From positions 744,001-808,000 of the forward strand of contig JVKJ01000005.1 in assembly GCA_001054945.1 (NCBI GenBank): a stretch of DNA of 64,000 nt. The letters run 5' to 3'. Source of the DNA: Corynebacterium falsenii. Its GTDB lineage: Bacteria > Actinomycetota > Actinomycetes > Mycobacteriales > Mycobacteriaceae. The position numbers and the translations under genes were made by a program. Numbering within the stretch: position 1 is the stretch's first letter; each line of letters starts with the position of its first letter. Below are positions 1 to 9,445 of the stretch, piece after piece. The notes beneath the pieces were generated by a model. It did not search any database. It was not told where the DNA came from and saw nothing but the letters and a program-made list of their open reading frames with translations.

Positions 1-134
1 TGCTGCTGCAATAGAGCGCGAATGTTGTCATCGCACCCCCCGTCCACGTACTCATACAGCACGTCCATCAGGTCGTTGCAGTGCATTTCCTGCCCGGCAC
101 AGGGTTGCGAATCCATATTCGAATGTTCATTCAT
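1..134 (-). CDS. rshA: anti-sigma factor RshA/RsrA family, C-terminus cut by window edge
   Basis: Only the first 44 codons lie in the window; the gene runs off the left edge. Visible cysteines are C12, C19 (in a His-Cys pair after an acidic segment) and C34, followed by the DVLYEYVDG segment typical of zinc-binding redox-sensing anti-sigma factors of the RsrA type. These bind a SigR/SigH-type ECF sigma factor and release it when their thiols are oxidised. The gene starts 9 bp after the sigH stop on the same strand, the usual sigma/anti-sigma pairing. The downstream zinc motif cannot be checked here. The identity rests on this short N-terminus plus the context. Confidence 0.85.
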   Translation of the reverse strand, partial: MNEHSNMDSQPCAGQEMHCNDLMDVLYEYVDGGCDDNIRALLQQ

Positions 135-143
135 GGCGATTGC

Positions 144-788
144 TCACACCTGCTTCCGTGATTCATGTCCGGTTTGTTCGGCATCGTTTGCACTTCCCTG
201 CCCGATGCCATGTTCAGCGGCCACGTCCTTCAACGCCTGGCGCAACAGCTTCCGCCCGCGGTGCAAACGGCTCATCACCGTGCCGATGGGCGTATCCATG
301 ATCTCCGCAATTTCCTTATATGCGAGGCCTTCCACATCCGCGTAATAGACCACCATTCGGTAGTCTTCCCGCAGATCCATCAGCGCCTGCTGAATGCGCC
401 GATCCGGGATCTTCTTCAGCGCTTCCACTTCGGCGGATTCCAAGCCCGTGGAATCGTGCGAGGCGGTCTCCGCGAGCTGCCAATCCGTCACTCCCTCGGT
501 GGGAGATTCCACCGGTCGGCGCTGCGCCTTCCGGTAGTTGTTGATGTACGTATTGGTCAGGATCCGGTACATCCAGGCCTTCAAATTGGTGCCCGGCTTG
601 AACGAGCCGAACGCGTGATAGGCCTTCATGTACGCATCCTGAACCAGATCCTGCGCATCCGATGGATTTCGGGTCATGCGCAGCGCCGCACCGTACAGTT
701 GATCCAACAGTGGAAGCGCATCTTCTTCGAACCGAGCCAGCAATTCCGCATCGCCGTCATTGGTCCGCTTCGTGGTCGTGGGAGCCAT
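144..788 (-). CDS. sigH: ECF RNA polymerase sigma factor SigH (SigR-like)
   Basis: 214-residue group IV sigma factor that directs RNA polymerase to thiol-oxidative and heat-stress promoters. Region 2 is seen around [17 protein letters not shown] and the following [18 protein letters not shown]. Region 4 is seen in [19 protein letters not shown] with the SRLHRGRK helix. The reading frame is open upstream, but ATG at 788 has a good ribosome binding site (AGAGGAG, about 5 nt away) and gives the usual family length. The anti-sigma gene follows 9 bp downstream. A SigH-type promoter lies 30-56 bp upstream of the start, suggesting autoregulation. Confidence 0.93.
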   Translation of the reverse strand: MAPTTTKRTNDGDAELLARFEEDALPLLDQLYGAALRMTRNPSDAQDLVQDAYMKAYHAFGSFKPGTNLKAWMYRILTNTYINNYRKAQRRPVESPTEGVTDWQLAETASHDSTGLESAEVEALKKIPDRRIQQALMDLREDYRMVVYYADVEGLAYKEIAEIMDTPIGTVMSRLHRGRKLLRQALKDVAAEHGIGQGSANDAEQTGHESRKQV

Positions 789-817
789 GGTCTCCTCTCT
801 TACAGGGATGATTCCTT

Positions 818-844
818 CAACTGTGCTGGTTTCGCGTTTATTCC
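818..844 (-). promoter_or_regulatory. SigH-type promoter in front of sigH
   Basis: On the minus strand GGAATA (844-839) is followed after exactly 17 nt by GTTGAA (starting 821). This matches the GGAAT / GTT consensus known for actinobacterial SigH/SigR promoters. It sits upstream of the sigH ribosome binding site in the short gap after the SRAP gene, so it would place sigH and rshA under SigH control. Pattern match only. Confidence 0.6.
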
Positions 845-870
845 GCAATGCCCGTGCCTCCGCGGTGGCG

Positions 871-1509
871 TCACCCCACGGGTTCAATGAGCCCCGCATT
901 GTTGTGCCGAACGCTGCCCACCTCGCGCCCCACCTTGTGGCTGCGCAGTTCCGGCCAACTGTCCTGGGCAGGGTGGGTGATCATCTCCGCAACCTCCCCT
1001 CCTTCGAGCCACGTGGACGCCTCGTCCCCCACTAACACCCGAGGCATCCGGTGATGCAGCCACTCCATATCCCCGGTGGCCGCTGTGGTCACCATCGTGG
1101 CGTGCACCTTCCCCTCAAAATTCTTACACAGCCCCGCGACCAGGATCGGCTTCCCATCCTCGCGGTGGGTGAACCAGGGCTGCTTCTTTCCGTCATCCCC
1201 CGCGTTCCACTCGTACCAGCCGTCCATGACGAACAAGCACGTATCCGAGCCCTGAAACATGGGCTTGTGCATCGCCGTTTCGCCGCGAGCATTGAACACC
1301 GTCTTGGGAGGATAGCCCCACGTCGCCGGCCCCAGGGTGGGCGCGCCGCGGAAGTTCCTCACGATGGGAACCACGTGGGTGGGGGCGATGTTGTAATTTT
1401 TGGACGCCTCCATCCCGCCCACTACCTGCACATTCGATGAACCTGTGGCGGATCTAATCGCAGGAATCAGCTGTTCGGGAGCTGTAAACAATACGTAGCG
1501 ACCACACAT
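871..1509 (-). CDS. SRAP (SOS response-associated peptidase, HMCES/YedK) family protein
   Basis: 212 residues. This family shields abasic sites in single-stranded DNA by forming a covalent adduct through the cysteine exposed after Met removal. The protein begins Met-Cys-Gly-Arg-Tyr with Cys2 in place. N73 lies in the NARGE motif (73-77), GWYEW is at 97-101, and the catalytic HHRMP is at 152-156. A three-codon longer start exists, but only the ATG at 1509 puts Cys at position 2, and a CATAAT box lies 7 nt upstream, consistent with a leaderless transcript. Divergent from aroA. Located between sigH and aroA as in mycobacteria. Confidence 0.92.
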   Translation of the reverse strand: MCGRYVLFTAPEQLIPAIRSATGSSNVQVVGGMEASKNYNIAPTHVVPIVRNFRGAPTLGPATWGYPPKTVFNARGETAMHKPMFQGSDTCLFVMDGWYEWNAGDDGKKQPWFTHREDGKPILVAGLCKNFEGKVHATMVTTAATGDMEWLHHRMPRVLVGDEASTWLEGGEVAEMITHPAQDSWPELRSHKVGREVGSVRHNNAGLIEPVG

Positions 1510-1516
1510 GGCACCC

Positions 1517-1522
1517 ATTATG
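1517..1522 (-). promoter_or_regulatory. -10 box of SRAP gene (leaderless arrangement)
   Basis: Minus-strand CATAAT is followed by 7 nt and then the ATG at 1509, leaving no room for a ribosome binding site. This supports the short start that exposes Cys2. Confidence 0.45.
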
Positions 1523-1583
1523 GCAATCGCCGGGCGGACCGACGGGCCATGCGCGGGACTTCTGAGCTGTCGGAGGCGGCTTA

Positions 1584-1589
1584 TATACT
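1584..1589 (+). promoter_or_regulatory. -10 box of aroA (leaderless arrangement)
   Basis: TATACT is followed by six bases and the aroA ATG at 1596. There is no Shine-Dalgarno sequence. The spacing places the transcription start at or beside the A of the ATG. Confidence 0.6.
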
Positions 1590-1595
1590 TGTCGC

Positions 1596-2909
1596 ATGAC
1601 TGAATCTCTGTGGTCAGCTCCGGTTGCTGGCGCTCCCGTGGACGCGACAGTGAACATTCCGGGTTCTAAGTCCATCACGAATCGCGCGCTGGTGTTGGCG
1701 GCGTTGGCGGATGCCCCGTCGACACTGCGGGGGGCACTGATCAGCCGGGATACGCAACTCATGATGGACGCGTTGCGCAGCCTTGGGGCGGACATAACGC
1801 CCGGGCAGGACCACCTGGGTGAGGTTACAGAGGAGACGACCATCGCGGTGGCCCCAATGTCCGCCATCACGGGCGGTGCGGTGGATTGCGGGCTGGCGGG
1901 GACGGTCATGCGATTTGTTCCGCCGATCGCTGCGTTGAGCACCGGCGATGTGGTTTTTACCGGCGACAAAGCAGCGCAGCGACGACCGATGGGAACCATG
2001 CTGGACGCGCTGCGGCAGCTGGGGGTGGATGTTGAGTCAGCAGAAGACAAGCTGCCTTTTAGTGTGAAAGGGCGCCACACGGACGGGCGGGGGCGCGTCC
2101 AAGGCGGGGTGGTCCGGATGGATGCGTCCAGCAGTTCTCAGTTCGTGTCCGGGCTCTTGCTGGCCGGAGCGTTGTATGAGGAAGGCATCACGGTCATCCA
2201 CACCGGCAACGCCCTGCCCAGCCTCCCCCACGTGGAGATGACAGTGGACATGCTCCGCCAAACCGGGGTCTCGGTGGATACCGAGTTCAATCAGTGGACG
2301 GTTCACCCGGGCACCATTCGGCCCAAGGATTGGAAGATTGAACCGGACCTGTCCAATGCCACCCCCTTCCTGGCGGCCGCTGCCGTTGCCGGTGGCAGAG
2401 TCCGGGTCCAGAACTGGCCGCAGAGCACCACTCAGCCCGGTGATCAGTTCCGCCAAATCCTGCAGGACATGGGCGCGGAAGTGGAGTTCCACGCAGATAG
2501 CGGCGACCTCGTGGCGACCCATCAGGGACCGCTGAACGGGATCACCTGGGACATGCACGATATTGGGGAGCTCGCTCCCACCGTCGTGGCGGTGGCAGCG
2601 CTGGCCACCAGCCGATCCCACCTGTATGGCATTGCCCACCTGCGCGGGCATGAAACCGACCGGTTGGCTGCTCTCGCTCGCAACCTCAACAGCCTCGGGG
2701 GGAATGTCACGGAAACGGAGGACGGACTGATCATCGACCCGGCTCCGCTCCACGGCGGCCGCTGGGAATCCTATGACGACCACCGGATGGCCACGGCCGG
2801 CGCCATTATCGGCCTGCAAGTCCCCGGCATGGACGTGGAGAACATCGAGACCACGTCGAAGACGCTTCCCGGCTTCGCCGACCGATGGAATGACCTGGTG
2901 AAGGGTTAG
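1596..2909 (+). CDS. aroA: 3-phosphoshikimate 1-carboxyvinyltransferase (EPSP synthase)
   Basis: 437 residues, the normal family length. It catalyses phosphoenolpyruvate + shikimate-3-phosphate to 5-enolpyruvylshikimate-3-phosphate in the cytoplasmic chorismate pathway. Visible motifs are [19 protein letters not shown] near the N-terminus (Lys and Arg contacting substrate), GLAGTVMRF around residue 100, and the C-terminal DDHRMA region. The start is ATG 1596, with a -10 box directly upstream and no ribosome binding site. rsgA starts 8 bp after the stop, so the two are probably co-transcribed, as they are in related actinobacteria. Confidence 0.96.
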   Translation: MTESLWSAPVAGAPVDATVNIPGSKSITNRALVLAALADAPSTLRGALISRDTQLMMDALRSLGADITPGQDHLGEVTEETTIAVAPMSAITGGAVDCGLAGTVMRFVPPIAALSTGDVVFTGDKAAQRRPMGTMLDALRQLGVDVESAEDKLPFSVKGRHTDGRGRVQGGVVRMDASSSSQFVSGLLLAGALYEEGITVIHTGNALPSLPHVEMTVDMLRQTGVSVDTEFNQWTVHPGTIRPKDWKIEPDLSNATPFLAAAAVAGGRVRVQNWPQSTTQPGDQFRQILQDMGAEVEFHADSGDLVATHQGPLNGITWDMHDIGELAPTVVAVAALATSRSHLYGIAHLRGHETDRLAALARNLNSLGGNVTETEDGLIIDPAPLHGGRWESYDDHRMATAGAIIGLQVPGMDVENIETTSKTLPGFADRWNDLVKG

Positions 2910-2917
2910 GGGCGCCG

Positions 2918-3916
2918 GTGGCTGCACGTCGTTGGGATGAATCGGATGCGAAGATCCGCCCGGGTAAAGGGTCGCGCCCCCGGACGAAAGACCGCCCGCG
3001 TCACCGGGATGCGGAGTTCGGCATGGTGGTCAGCAGAGACCGTGGCCGGTGGGGCGTGGTCCTCGATTCCTCCGGCGTAGAGGTGACCTGCATGCGCGCC
3101 CGCGAACTTGGCCGCACCGCGATCGTGGTCGGCGATCGTGTGGGCATTGTGGGTGATACCAGCGGAAAAAAGGACACCCTGGCAAGAATCGTGAAACTCG
3201 AGGACCGGCGCAGTGTCCTGCGACGCACGGCGGACGATACGGATCCCTACGAAAGAATCGTCGTGGCGAACGCGGACAAGCTGTTGATCGTCACCGCTGT
3301 CGCCGATCCCCCGCCCAGGGCTGGCTTTGTGGAAAGAGCTCTGGTCGCGGCTTTCGTGGGCGGGGTCCAGCCGATTCTCGTGCTGACCAAGTCTGACCTC
3401 GCTGATCCGAGTGCCTTCGCCGCGGAGTTCAAGGACCTGGATGTACCGGTCATCGTCTCCGGGGTAGAGGATCCTTTGAACGCCATCCAGCACGCCACGA
3501 CCAACAGCGTCTCCGCCCTGGTGGGGCACTCCGGGGTGGGCAAGTCGACACTGGTGAATCGCCTGGTACCGGAGGCGGAGCGCGCGACGGGTGAGGTCTC
3601 CGGGGTCGGCAAGGGACGTCACACATCCACCCAGTCCGTCGCGCTGCCGCTGCCCAGCGGGGGCTGGATCATCGATACCCCGGGGATTCGAAGTTTTGGC
3701 TTGGCGCACGTGGACCCGGAAATGGTGATCGGCGTGTTTGATGATCTTGCTGAACTTGCACAGGACTGCCCACGCGGATGCACCCACATGGGCCCGCCGG
3801 CCGATCCGGAATGTGTATTGGATTCAGTGGACGGCCACACGGCTCGCCGTGTGGCGGCAGTGCGCGGCCTGTTGGCCGCGCTGAGGAGCAATAACGATTG
3901 GGAGCGCGCAGACTAG
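2918..3916 (+). CDS. rsgA: ribosome small subunit-dependent GTPase RsgA
   Basis: 332 residues from a GTG start 8 bp after aroA. Circularly permuted GTPase that checks and matures the 30S subunit. It shows an N-terminal OB-like segment, then the G4-type TKSD motif, then the P-loop GHSGVGKST, then DTPG (G3). This permuted order is diagnostic. The C-terminal zinc-binding element is visible as DCPRGCTH followed by a further Cys. The strongly basic N-terminal 30 residues fit rRNA contact. The gene ends 17 bp before the convergent DUF6912 gene. Confidence 0.95.
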   Translation: MAARRWDESDAKIRPGKGSRPRTKDRPRHRDAEFGMVVSRDRGRWGVVLDSSGVEVTCMRARELGRTAIVVGDRVGIVGDTSGKKDTLARIVKLEDRRSVLRRTADDTDPYERIVVANADKLLIVTAVADPPPRAGFVERALVAAFVGGVQPILVLTKSDLADPSAFAAEFKDLDVPVIVSGVEDPLNAIQHATTNSVSALVGHSGVGKSTLVNRLVPEAERATGEVSGVGKGRHTSTQSVALPLPSGGWIIDTPGIRSFGLAHVDPEMVIGVFDDLAELAQDCPRGCTHMGPPADPECVLDSVDGHTARRVAAVRGLLAALRSNNDWERAD

Positions 3917-3933
3917 GCCGCCCACGCGCTGGT

Positions 3934-4440
3934 CTACATCAACTCGACCAGGACCCCCAGCTCTTTGGAGTCATACCAGGACATCAGGTTGTCTTCACAG
4001 TCACCCAGTGTGATCTGGGCGTCCTCATCCCCGAGGTCCGCGGCATCCACAGCGACGATTGCCTTGGCGGTGGTCTCTTCGGCGTCCTCGTCATCGACGT
4101 GAATGGCGGCTAGCTGTGATTGCTTCAGCATCGCGGGCGACAGTCGCACCACCGACTCGCCCGACTGCGGTTCCAACTCCACCTGCGCATCATCCACGTC
4201 GGCGCTGATGACCACGCGGCGGTGCGGGAACCGCTGCTCGTCGCCGGCGGACAGCAGTCGAAGCGAGGCGCTGGCCGCGTCCAGGAATGCTGTGTATGCC
4301 AGTTCTTCCTCGTCTCCTCCGGTGTAGAACTCGCGGACGGCGGGAGTCAGCGCGTAGGCCACGCTGCTCCGCACGGGCATTTCACCCTGTTCGGCCAGCG
4401 TCCCCAGCATGTCGAAAGTGGCGGGAATGTATACGCGCAT
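3934..4440 (-). CDS. DUF6912 family protein of unknown function
   Basis: 168 residues starting MRVYIPATFDML. I recognise the small actinobacterial family now called DUF6912, seen next to aroA/rsgA in relatives. No signal peptide, membrane segment or catalytic motif is evident. The protein is acidic and soluble in appearance, with a central stretch rich in Asp/Glu (VVISADVDDAQVELEPQ). It lies 3 bp downstream of the HAD gene, so the two are translationally linked. No function should be assumed. Confidence 0.7.
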   Translation of the reverse strand: MRVYIPATFDMLGTLAEQGEMPVRSSVAYALTPAVREFYTGGDEEELAYTAFLDAASASLRLLSAGDEQRFPHRRVVISADVDDAQVELEPQSGESVVRLSPAMLKQSQLAAIHVDDEDAEETTAKAIVAVDAADLGDEDAQITLGDCEDNLMSWYDSKELGVLVELM

Positions 4441-4443
4441 GAT

Positions 4444-4854
4444 TTAGAAGTCCCCTTCGAGCCCCAGCAATACACACAGTTCCACGACTGCGCGATCGAA
4501 CTGCTGGTAGTAGACACCCACCATGCCGGCATCCACCGCGCCTTTCACATTGACGATCGAGTCGTCGACCATCACGAGCTCGTCCTTCTGGAGTTCCAGC
4601 TTTTCCGCTACGAGGTCGAAGGCTTCTTCTTTCGGCTTCTCCGCTCCGATCTCCCCGGACAGGAAGACTTCGTCGACGTACCCGCCTTCCTTCCACTGAC
4701 GAATTGGCGCGGCCGCTGGTCCGCCGGGATCATTGGACAAAATCGCGGTGGTGAGATCGTTGTCTCGAGCCGCCGTCAGCAGCTTCCTCCACCGCCGACG
4801 GTCCTCTTCAACCCCGTCGAGCACGCCACAATAGTCCACGATTAGTCCACGCAT
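4444..4854 (-). CDS. small HAD-superfamily hydrolase-like protein
   Basis: 136 residues. HAD motif I appears as VDYCGVLDG, with nucleophile Asp7. Motif II is ILSND (Ser/Asn). A Lys follows in GAEKPKEEAF, and the motif IV acid is MVDDSIVNV. The protein is short because it lacks an obvious cap domain. In motif I the residue two after the nucleophile is Cys rather than the general-acid Asp of classical phosphatases (DxDxT), so phosphatase activity is uncertain. It is first in a two-gene unit with the DUF6912 gene. Upstream lies a GTAGGA sequence, which may serve as the ribosome binding site. Confidence 0.75.
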   Translation of the reverse strand: MRGLIVDYCGVLDGVEEDRRRWRKLLTAARDNDLTTAILSNDPGGPAAAPIRQWKEGGYVDEVFLSGEIGAEKPKEEAFDLVAEKLELQKDELVMVDDSIVNVKGAVDAGMVGVYYQQFDRAVVELCVLLGLEGDF

Positions 4855-4914
4855 GTCCTACATTCTGCCATCTGCCTGAAAGCCGTGCTAGATTGCACCG
4901 CAGGAGGGATTGTC

Positions 4915-5517
4915 ATGGGGGACATCGTTGCTGAAAAACAGGCCACCGAGGACGCGCTGGCGACCACGCGTCCGCTACCAGGCTTTATCTATTTGCGGAA
5001 GCCGTGCTCCGCGCGGGTATCACCGCCGCAGGTGGGCTCCACGCACGCTGTTGGGCCCTCCTTGAGGACGCCACCGCCCGGCGTTCCGCCCGCAGAGCCA
5101 ACAATGAGCAATGCCCCTCCGCGGCAGTACATCGGCCGGTTGGTCTTACTGTGGCTGGAGGCATTCGATGGGCGTCGACTCCCATCGACGCTCAACAACG
5201 CCCCGTTTTCCGCGAGGGCGTTGGAGGGACTTGGGGAGCGTAACGAGCAGGGCGGTGAGTCGGTGGCGTCTGCCCTGAGGAGCCTGCACACGCAACCCAC
5301 CGGGAGGAATAAGATCACCGTGTGCGCCAGCGTCAGCCGGGGTGGGCGAGTCCATGCTCTGGTGGGGACGATGGCCCTGCGGCGCGTCCGGGTGGCTCGG
5401 CGTGGCGACGCTGTCGAGGGCGGGCGGAAATACGAAAGGCGGCCGGTGACCACGCGGTGGGAATTCATCCACCTGCAGTTCGTCCGGCCGCCTCAGCTCG
5501 CGCGTGGGCGTCGCTAG
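4915..5517 (+). CDS. Rv3235 family protein
   Basis: 200 residues. The start is ATG 4915 with a strong AGGAGGG 5 nt upstream; an in-frame upstream ATG at 4885 lacks one. The N-terminal half is Pro/Ala-rich and probably disordered. The C-terminal half (YIGRLVLLWLEAFDGRRL, then a basic segment ending WEFIHLQFV) matches the conserved part of the Rv3235-like proteins found beside secA in mycolate-producing actinobacteria. That domain vaguely resembles the SecA linker, but no function is established. It is convergent with secA, and the stops are 9 bp apart. Confidence 0.7.
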   Translation: MGDIVAEKQATEDALATTRPLPGFIYLRKPCSARVSPPQVGSTHAVGPSLRTPPPGVPPAEPTMSNAPPRQYIGRLVLLWLEAFDGRRLPSTLNNAPFSARALEGLGERNEQGGESVASALRSLHTQPTGRNKITVCASVSRGGRVHALVGTMALRRVRVARRGDAVEGGRKYERRPVTTRWEFIHLQFVRPPQLARGRR

Positions 5518-5526
5518 GTCCGCGCC

Positions 5527-8133
5527 CTAGCCCCCGATGGTGGTCTGAGGCTTGGCATTATCCTCATCATCAGAGGCGCCAGCAGCGGGGTCCTCCACCT
5601 GCATTGCCTGCTGATTGTGCTGTTCCAGCTGCTTGCGGATGAGGAAGAGCTGGCGAACCGTGTCCTCCTTGATGCCGTCCTTCATCACGTTGAACATGTC
5701 ACCGCCCTCGCGCTGGTACTCGACCAGTGGGTCGCGCTGCGCCATGGCGCGCAGCCCGATGCCCTCCTTGAGGTAATCCATCTCGTAGAGGTGCTCGCGC
5801 CACTTCTGGTCGACTACGTTGAGCAGGGCAGCGCGTTCCATGCCACGCATTTGCTTTTCGCCACCGACGGAGCTGACGGCCTCTTCCAGCTTGTCGTACT
5901 CGTTGTGAGCGTCTTCGAGAATGGCATCCAGGAGCTGCTGGGAAGACAATTCGCCCGGAGAGCCGTACTCATCGCCCTCGACCAGCGACTCGTGGCTGAT
6001 GGTCGGGCCGTACAGGGAATCCAGGGCGCTCCAGAGCTGGTCCAGATCCCAATCCTCTACATACCCCTCGCGGGTGGCGCCGTCGACGTAGGCAGCGACC
6101 GTGTCATCGAGCATGCCGCGGATCTGCTCCTTGACGTCCTCTCCTTCGAGAATCTGGCGACGCTCGCGGTAGATGACCTTGCGCTGCTCGTTCATGACCT
6201 CGTCGTACTTGAGGACGTTCTTGCGCATTTCGAAGTTGGCGGACTCGACCTGGGACTGCGCGCCCTTGATGGCGTTGGTAACCATCTTGGAGTCGATGGC
6301 CTCGTGATCCGGGATGTTCATCCGGGTCATCATCGCCTCCATGGACTGGCCGACGAAGCGGGTGATCAGCTCGTCGCGCATCGACAGGTAGAAGCGAGTC
6401 TCACCCGGGTCGCCTTGGCGGGCAGAGCGGCCGCGGAGCTGGTTGTCGATACGGCGAGATTCGTGACGCTCGGTGCCCAGGACGTACAGCCCACCGGCCT
6501 CGATGACGTTCTCGGCCTCAGCCTTGGATGCCGCGCGAACCTTCTCGATCTCCTCGTCCCAGGCGGTCTCGTATTCTTCGGGGGCTTCCACCGGGTCGAA
6601 GCCACGTTCACGGAGGTTGAGGTCGGCGATGATGTCAGGGTTGCCGCCGAGCACAATATCGGTACCGCGACCAGCCATGTTGGTGGCGACGGTGACAGCT
6701 CCGGAGCGGCCGGCCTGGGCCACGATCTCGGCTTCCTTCTCGTGGTACTTCGCGTTGAGCACGTTGTGCTTAATTCCGCGGCGCTGGAGCAACTTGGACA
6801 GGTACTCGGAGCGTTCCACGGACGTGGTGCCCACTAGGACGGGCTGGCCCTTCTCCACGCGCTCAGCAATGTCATCCGCTGCCGCTTCGAACTTCGCTTC
6901 CTGCGTCTTGTAGATCAGGTCTACCCGATCCTCACGCTGGTTTTCCTTGTTCGTGGGAATGGCAGCGACATCCAGCTTGTAGATCTGCTTGAGCTCGGCA
7001 GCCTCGGTCTCGGCAGTACCCGTCATGCCCGCCAATTTATCGTAAAGGCGGAAGTAATTCTGCAGAGTGATGGTCGCGAGAGTCTGATTCTCGTTCTTGA
7101 TCTCCACGCGTTCCTTGGCCTCAATGGCCTGGTGCACGCCTTCGTTGTAGCGGCGACCATCGAGGATGCGGCCGGTGAACTCATCGACGATGACCACTTC
7201 GCCGTTGCGAACGATGTAGTCCTTGTCCTTGGTAAACAGCTCCCGTGCCTTGATTGCGTTGTTTAGGAAGCTGACCAGCTGGGAGTGCTCTGGAGCGTAG
7301 AGGTTTTCGATGCCCAGCTGGTTTTCTACGAACTCGACACCCTCTTCCTTGACGCCCACCGTCTTCTTACGCTCGTCGATTTCGTAATGAATATCGCGGG
7401 TCATCTTCGGAACAATGTTTGCGAAGGCGGTGTACCACTGCGAGGAACCTTCGACTGGGCCGGAGATAATCAGCGGGGTGCGAGCCTCATCGATGAGGAT
7501 GGAATCGACCTCGTCGACAATGGCGTAGTGGTGGCCCCGCTGGACCAGGTCATTGAGGTTGTGCGCCATATTGTCGCGCAGGTAGTCGAACCCGAATTCA
7601 TTGTTCGTGCCGTAGGTAATGTCCGCGTGGTAGGCCTCGCGGCGTTCCTGGGGGCGCTTGCCAGAGAGGATGACATCCGTGGTCAGCCCCAGGAAGCGGT
7701 GGACACGGCCCATCCATTCCGCGTCACGCTTGGCGAGGTAATCATTCACGGTAATAACGTGAACGCCCTTACCTTCCAGCGCATTGAGGTATGCGGGAAG
7801 AACACAGGTGAGCGTCTTACCCTCACCGGTCTTCATCTCCGCCACATATCCGAAGTGCAGGGCCGCGCCGCCCATGATCTGAACGCGGTAGTGCTTCTGC
7901 CCCAGCACTCGCCAGGATGCCTCGCGGGCGGTTGCAAAAGCTTCAAGCAAAAGGTCGTCTAACTTCTCGCCACCTTCGAGGCGCTCCTTGAACTCGTCCG
8001 TCTTGGCCCGGAGCTCATCATCACTGAGCTTCGCGTATTCATCCTCGAGTCCGATGACCTGATCGGCGATCTTCCCGAGACGCTTGACGGCGCGGCCTTC
8101 GCCCATTCGAAGAATCTTGGAGAGTCCTAGCAC
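5527..8133 (-). CDS. secA: preprotein translocase ATPase SecA (SecA1)
   Basis: 868 residues from a GTG at 8133; the reading frame is open further upstream, but residues homologous to SecA begin at [12 protein letters not shown]. It is the essential ATPase motor that pushes unfolded preproteins through SecYEG. Motifs seen are Walker A MKTGEGKT, the [13 protein letters not shown] helicase motif, [21 protein letters not shown] and [13 protein letters not shown]. The C-terminus is a short acidic tail with no Cys-rich zinc domain, as expected for actinobacterial SecA1. Upstream lies hpf on the same strand, separated by a terminator, so secA probably has its own promoter. Confidence 0.96.
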   Translation of the reverse strand: MLGLSKILRMGEGRAVKRLGKIADQVIGLEDEYAKLSDDELRAKTDEFKERLEGGEKLDDLLLEAFATAREASWRVLGQKHYRVQIMGGAALHFGYVAEMKTGEGKTLTCVLPAYLNALEGKGVHVITVNDYLAKRDAEWMGRVHRFLGLTTDVILSGKRPQERREAYHADITYGTNNEFGFDYLRDNMAHNLNDLVQRGHHYAIVDEVDSILIDEARTPLIISGPVEGSSQWYTAFANIVPKMTRDIHYEIDERKKTVGVKEEGVEFVENQLGIENLYAPEHSQLVSFLNNAIKARELFTKDKDYIVRNGEVVIVDEFTGRILDGRRYNEGVHQAIEAKERVEIKNENQTLATITLQNYFRLYDKLAGMTGTAETEAAELKQIYKLDVAAIPTNKENQREDRVDLIYKTQEAKFEAAADDIAERVEKGQPVLVGTTSVERSEYLSKLLQRRGIKHNVLNAKYHEKEAEIVAQAGRSGAVTVATNMAGRGTDIVLGGNPDIIADLNLRERGFDPVEAPEEYETAWDEEIEKVRAASKAEAENVIEAGGLYVLGTERHESRRIDNQLRGRSARQGDPGETRFYLSMRDELITRFVGQSMEAMMTRMNIPDHEAIDSKMVTNAIKGAQSQVESANFEMRKNVLKYDEVMNEQRKVIYRERRQILEGEDVKEQIRGMLDDTVAAYVDGATREGYVEDWDLDQLWSALDSLYGPTISHESLVEGDEYGSPGELSSQQLLDAILEDAHNEYDKLEEAVSSVGGEKQMRGMERAALLNVVDQKWREHLYEMDYLKEGIGLRAMAQRDPLVEYQREGGDMFNVMKDGIKEDTVRQLFLIRKQLEQHNQQAMQVEDPAAGASDDEDNAKPQTTIGG

Positions 8134-8237
8134 GTTCCGCTTGTCCTTATCTTCGTGCTCGCCAGTCCGGCTGCACGGTCGTTGTGAGAGATGGTCCTGC
8201 TGATTTCGCTTCGCCCTTTGCGGGCAATCGTCGTTCA

Positions 8238-8243
8238 ATTCTA
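8238..8243 (-). promoter_or_regulatory. candidate -10 box for secA
   Basis: Minus-strand TAGAAT lies about 105 bp upstream of the secA GTG and downstream of the hpf terminator. No convincing -35 is seen, which is common in corynebacteria. Confidence 0.4.
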
Positions 8244-8297
8244 CTCATGTCTTCCGACCACGCAGTAGTGGCGGACGCGAATTCTGTTCGCTCACAG

Positions 8298-8338
8298 AAA
8301 ACCCGCGAGCTCTCTCCATGACGGATGAAGCTCGCGGG
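8298..8338 (-). terminator. rho-independent terminator of hpf
   Basis: A perfect 10-bp stem (8302-8311 with 8329-8338, CCCGCGAGCT / AGCTCGCGGG) with a 17-nt loop. On the minus strand it is followed by TTTTC, which fits termination of hpf before secA. Confidence 0.7.
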
Positions 8339-8411
8339 CGGCGACATATGCTGTTTGCTCCTAGGGACTTATCCCTTTGTGGGCGCCCAAGCAGTTAGTT
8401 CTCGGAAGCAG

Positions 8412-9110
8412 TTACTTCTCGGTCTCTTCCGAGGCTTGCTTGTCTGCTTCCTTGAGGGAGATCAGGCCGTAATCGAATGCGTGACGGCGGTAGACGACGG
8501 AAGGCTGGGAAGTTTCCTCGTTAATAAACAGGAAGAAATCGTGCCCTACCAGCTCCATCTCGCTGAGAGCGTCGTCCACGCTCATCGGCACAGCCTTGTG
8601 CTCCTTGGTGCGCACGACCTGGCCGGGGCGGACCTGATCCTCATATGGGTCGACATCGTACTTGCCCGGCTTTTCTTGTTCGGTCTTCGCTTCTTCTACG
8701 AGCGCTGCGGTCGCCTCACCCACAGAAATCGGTGCGCGGTGCCCCGAACGAGAAATTTGGCGACGAACTTTGACCTTGCGAAGCGAGCGCTCCATGCGCC
8801 CGATGGCCACTTCGAGGGCGGCGTAGAAGGAGTTCTCCATGGCCTCGGCTCGGGCAATGTGCCCCTTGCCGGACGCGGTGATTTGAATTCGATCAGCTTC
8901 ATCGGCGCGGCGAGGATTCGGCTCGTGCTTCAGCTCGACGTGGAAGAAAGTCAGCGTGGGGTCCAGGCGCTCGATCTTGGCAAGCTTGGTGTTCACCCGA
9001 TCGGCGAAGTGCTCTGGAATTTCGACATTCCGCCCCGTCAATTCGACCTGAGCATCCGGTACGGTTACTTCCTCAGCTTCGAATCGAGAGTTGTTCTTAG
9101 CGGTCGTCAT
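8412..9110 (-). CDS. hpf: ribosome hibernation promoting factor, long form
   Basis: 232 residues. It binds the 30S decoding region and, through its C-terminal domain, dimerises ribosomes during stasis. The N-terminal S30AE domain (about residues 18-125) begins VELTGRNVEIPEHFADRVNTKL, followed by a linker and the C-terminal dimerisation domain ending around MELVGHDFFLFINEET and VVYRRHAFDYGLI. The start is ATG 9110 with AGGAGGT upstream; a longer reading frame upstream is not homologous. It has its own terminator. The order hpf-secA is conserved in mycobacteria. Confidence 0.94.
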   Translation of the reverse strand: MTTAKNNSRFEAEEVTVPDAQVELTGRNVEIPEHFADRVNTKLAKIERLDPTLTFFHVELKHEPNPRRADEADRIQITASGKGHIARAEAMENSFYAALEVAIGRMERSLRKVKVRRQISRSGHRAPISVGEATAALVEEAKTEQEKPGKYDVDPYEDQVRPGQVVRTKEHKAVPMSVDDALSEMELVGHDFFLFINEETSQPSVVYRRHAFDYGLISLKEADKQASEETEK

Positions 9111-9445
9111 GGCCAACCTCCTGGTCCTATCACCAGCATGAGGAGCGGGATTACTCACCACCACTGGTGATCCTTTCCTCTTCCATAATAGCAAGACCAG
9201 GCGACCTCTCGTGAACTTTTCTCTACCTCCTACCCAAAAGGGGTGTACGCCATCTTTTCGATTTCAAGTTATAAAATTAAGACCCACATAAAAAGAAACT
9301 AAAAAAGGGCACGCAATTAATTAAATAATCGCGCGCCCATCGGGCCTTAACTTAATTTTTCAATTAGTAGGCCACCCTCAGGGGTTAACCAATCAGCCCT
9401 TGCTCGAGGCGAATCTCCGAAGCCTAAGCGAACCAGCTCAGCACA
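9111..9445. other. AT-rich intergenic region between hpf and the CAP-domain gene
   Basis: 335 bp without a supported gene. It holds a candidate hpf -10 (TATTAT on the minus strand at 9190-9185, about 75 bp upstream of the start) and the terminator of the CAP-domain gene at 9301-9338. The middle is clearly more AT-rich than the surroundings. I see no RNA gene I can name. Confidence 0.6.
9301..9338 (-). terminator. terminator of the CAP-domain gene
   Basis: On the minus strand GGGCGCGC, a 16-nt AT-rich loop, then GCGTGCCC (8-bp stem with one G-T pair) followed by six T. It lies about 110 nt downstream of the CAP gene stop. Confidence 0.7.

Noticed and set aside
165..890. 241-codon plus-strand open frame opposite sigH
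   Set aside because: High-GC shadow of the sigH codons; no ribosome binding site and no recognisable protein.
5617..6837. 406-codon plus-strand open frame opposite secA
   Set aside because: Mirrors secA codon positions and has no family or ribosome binding site; secA is certain.
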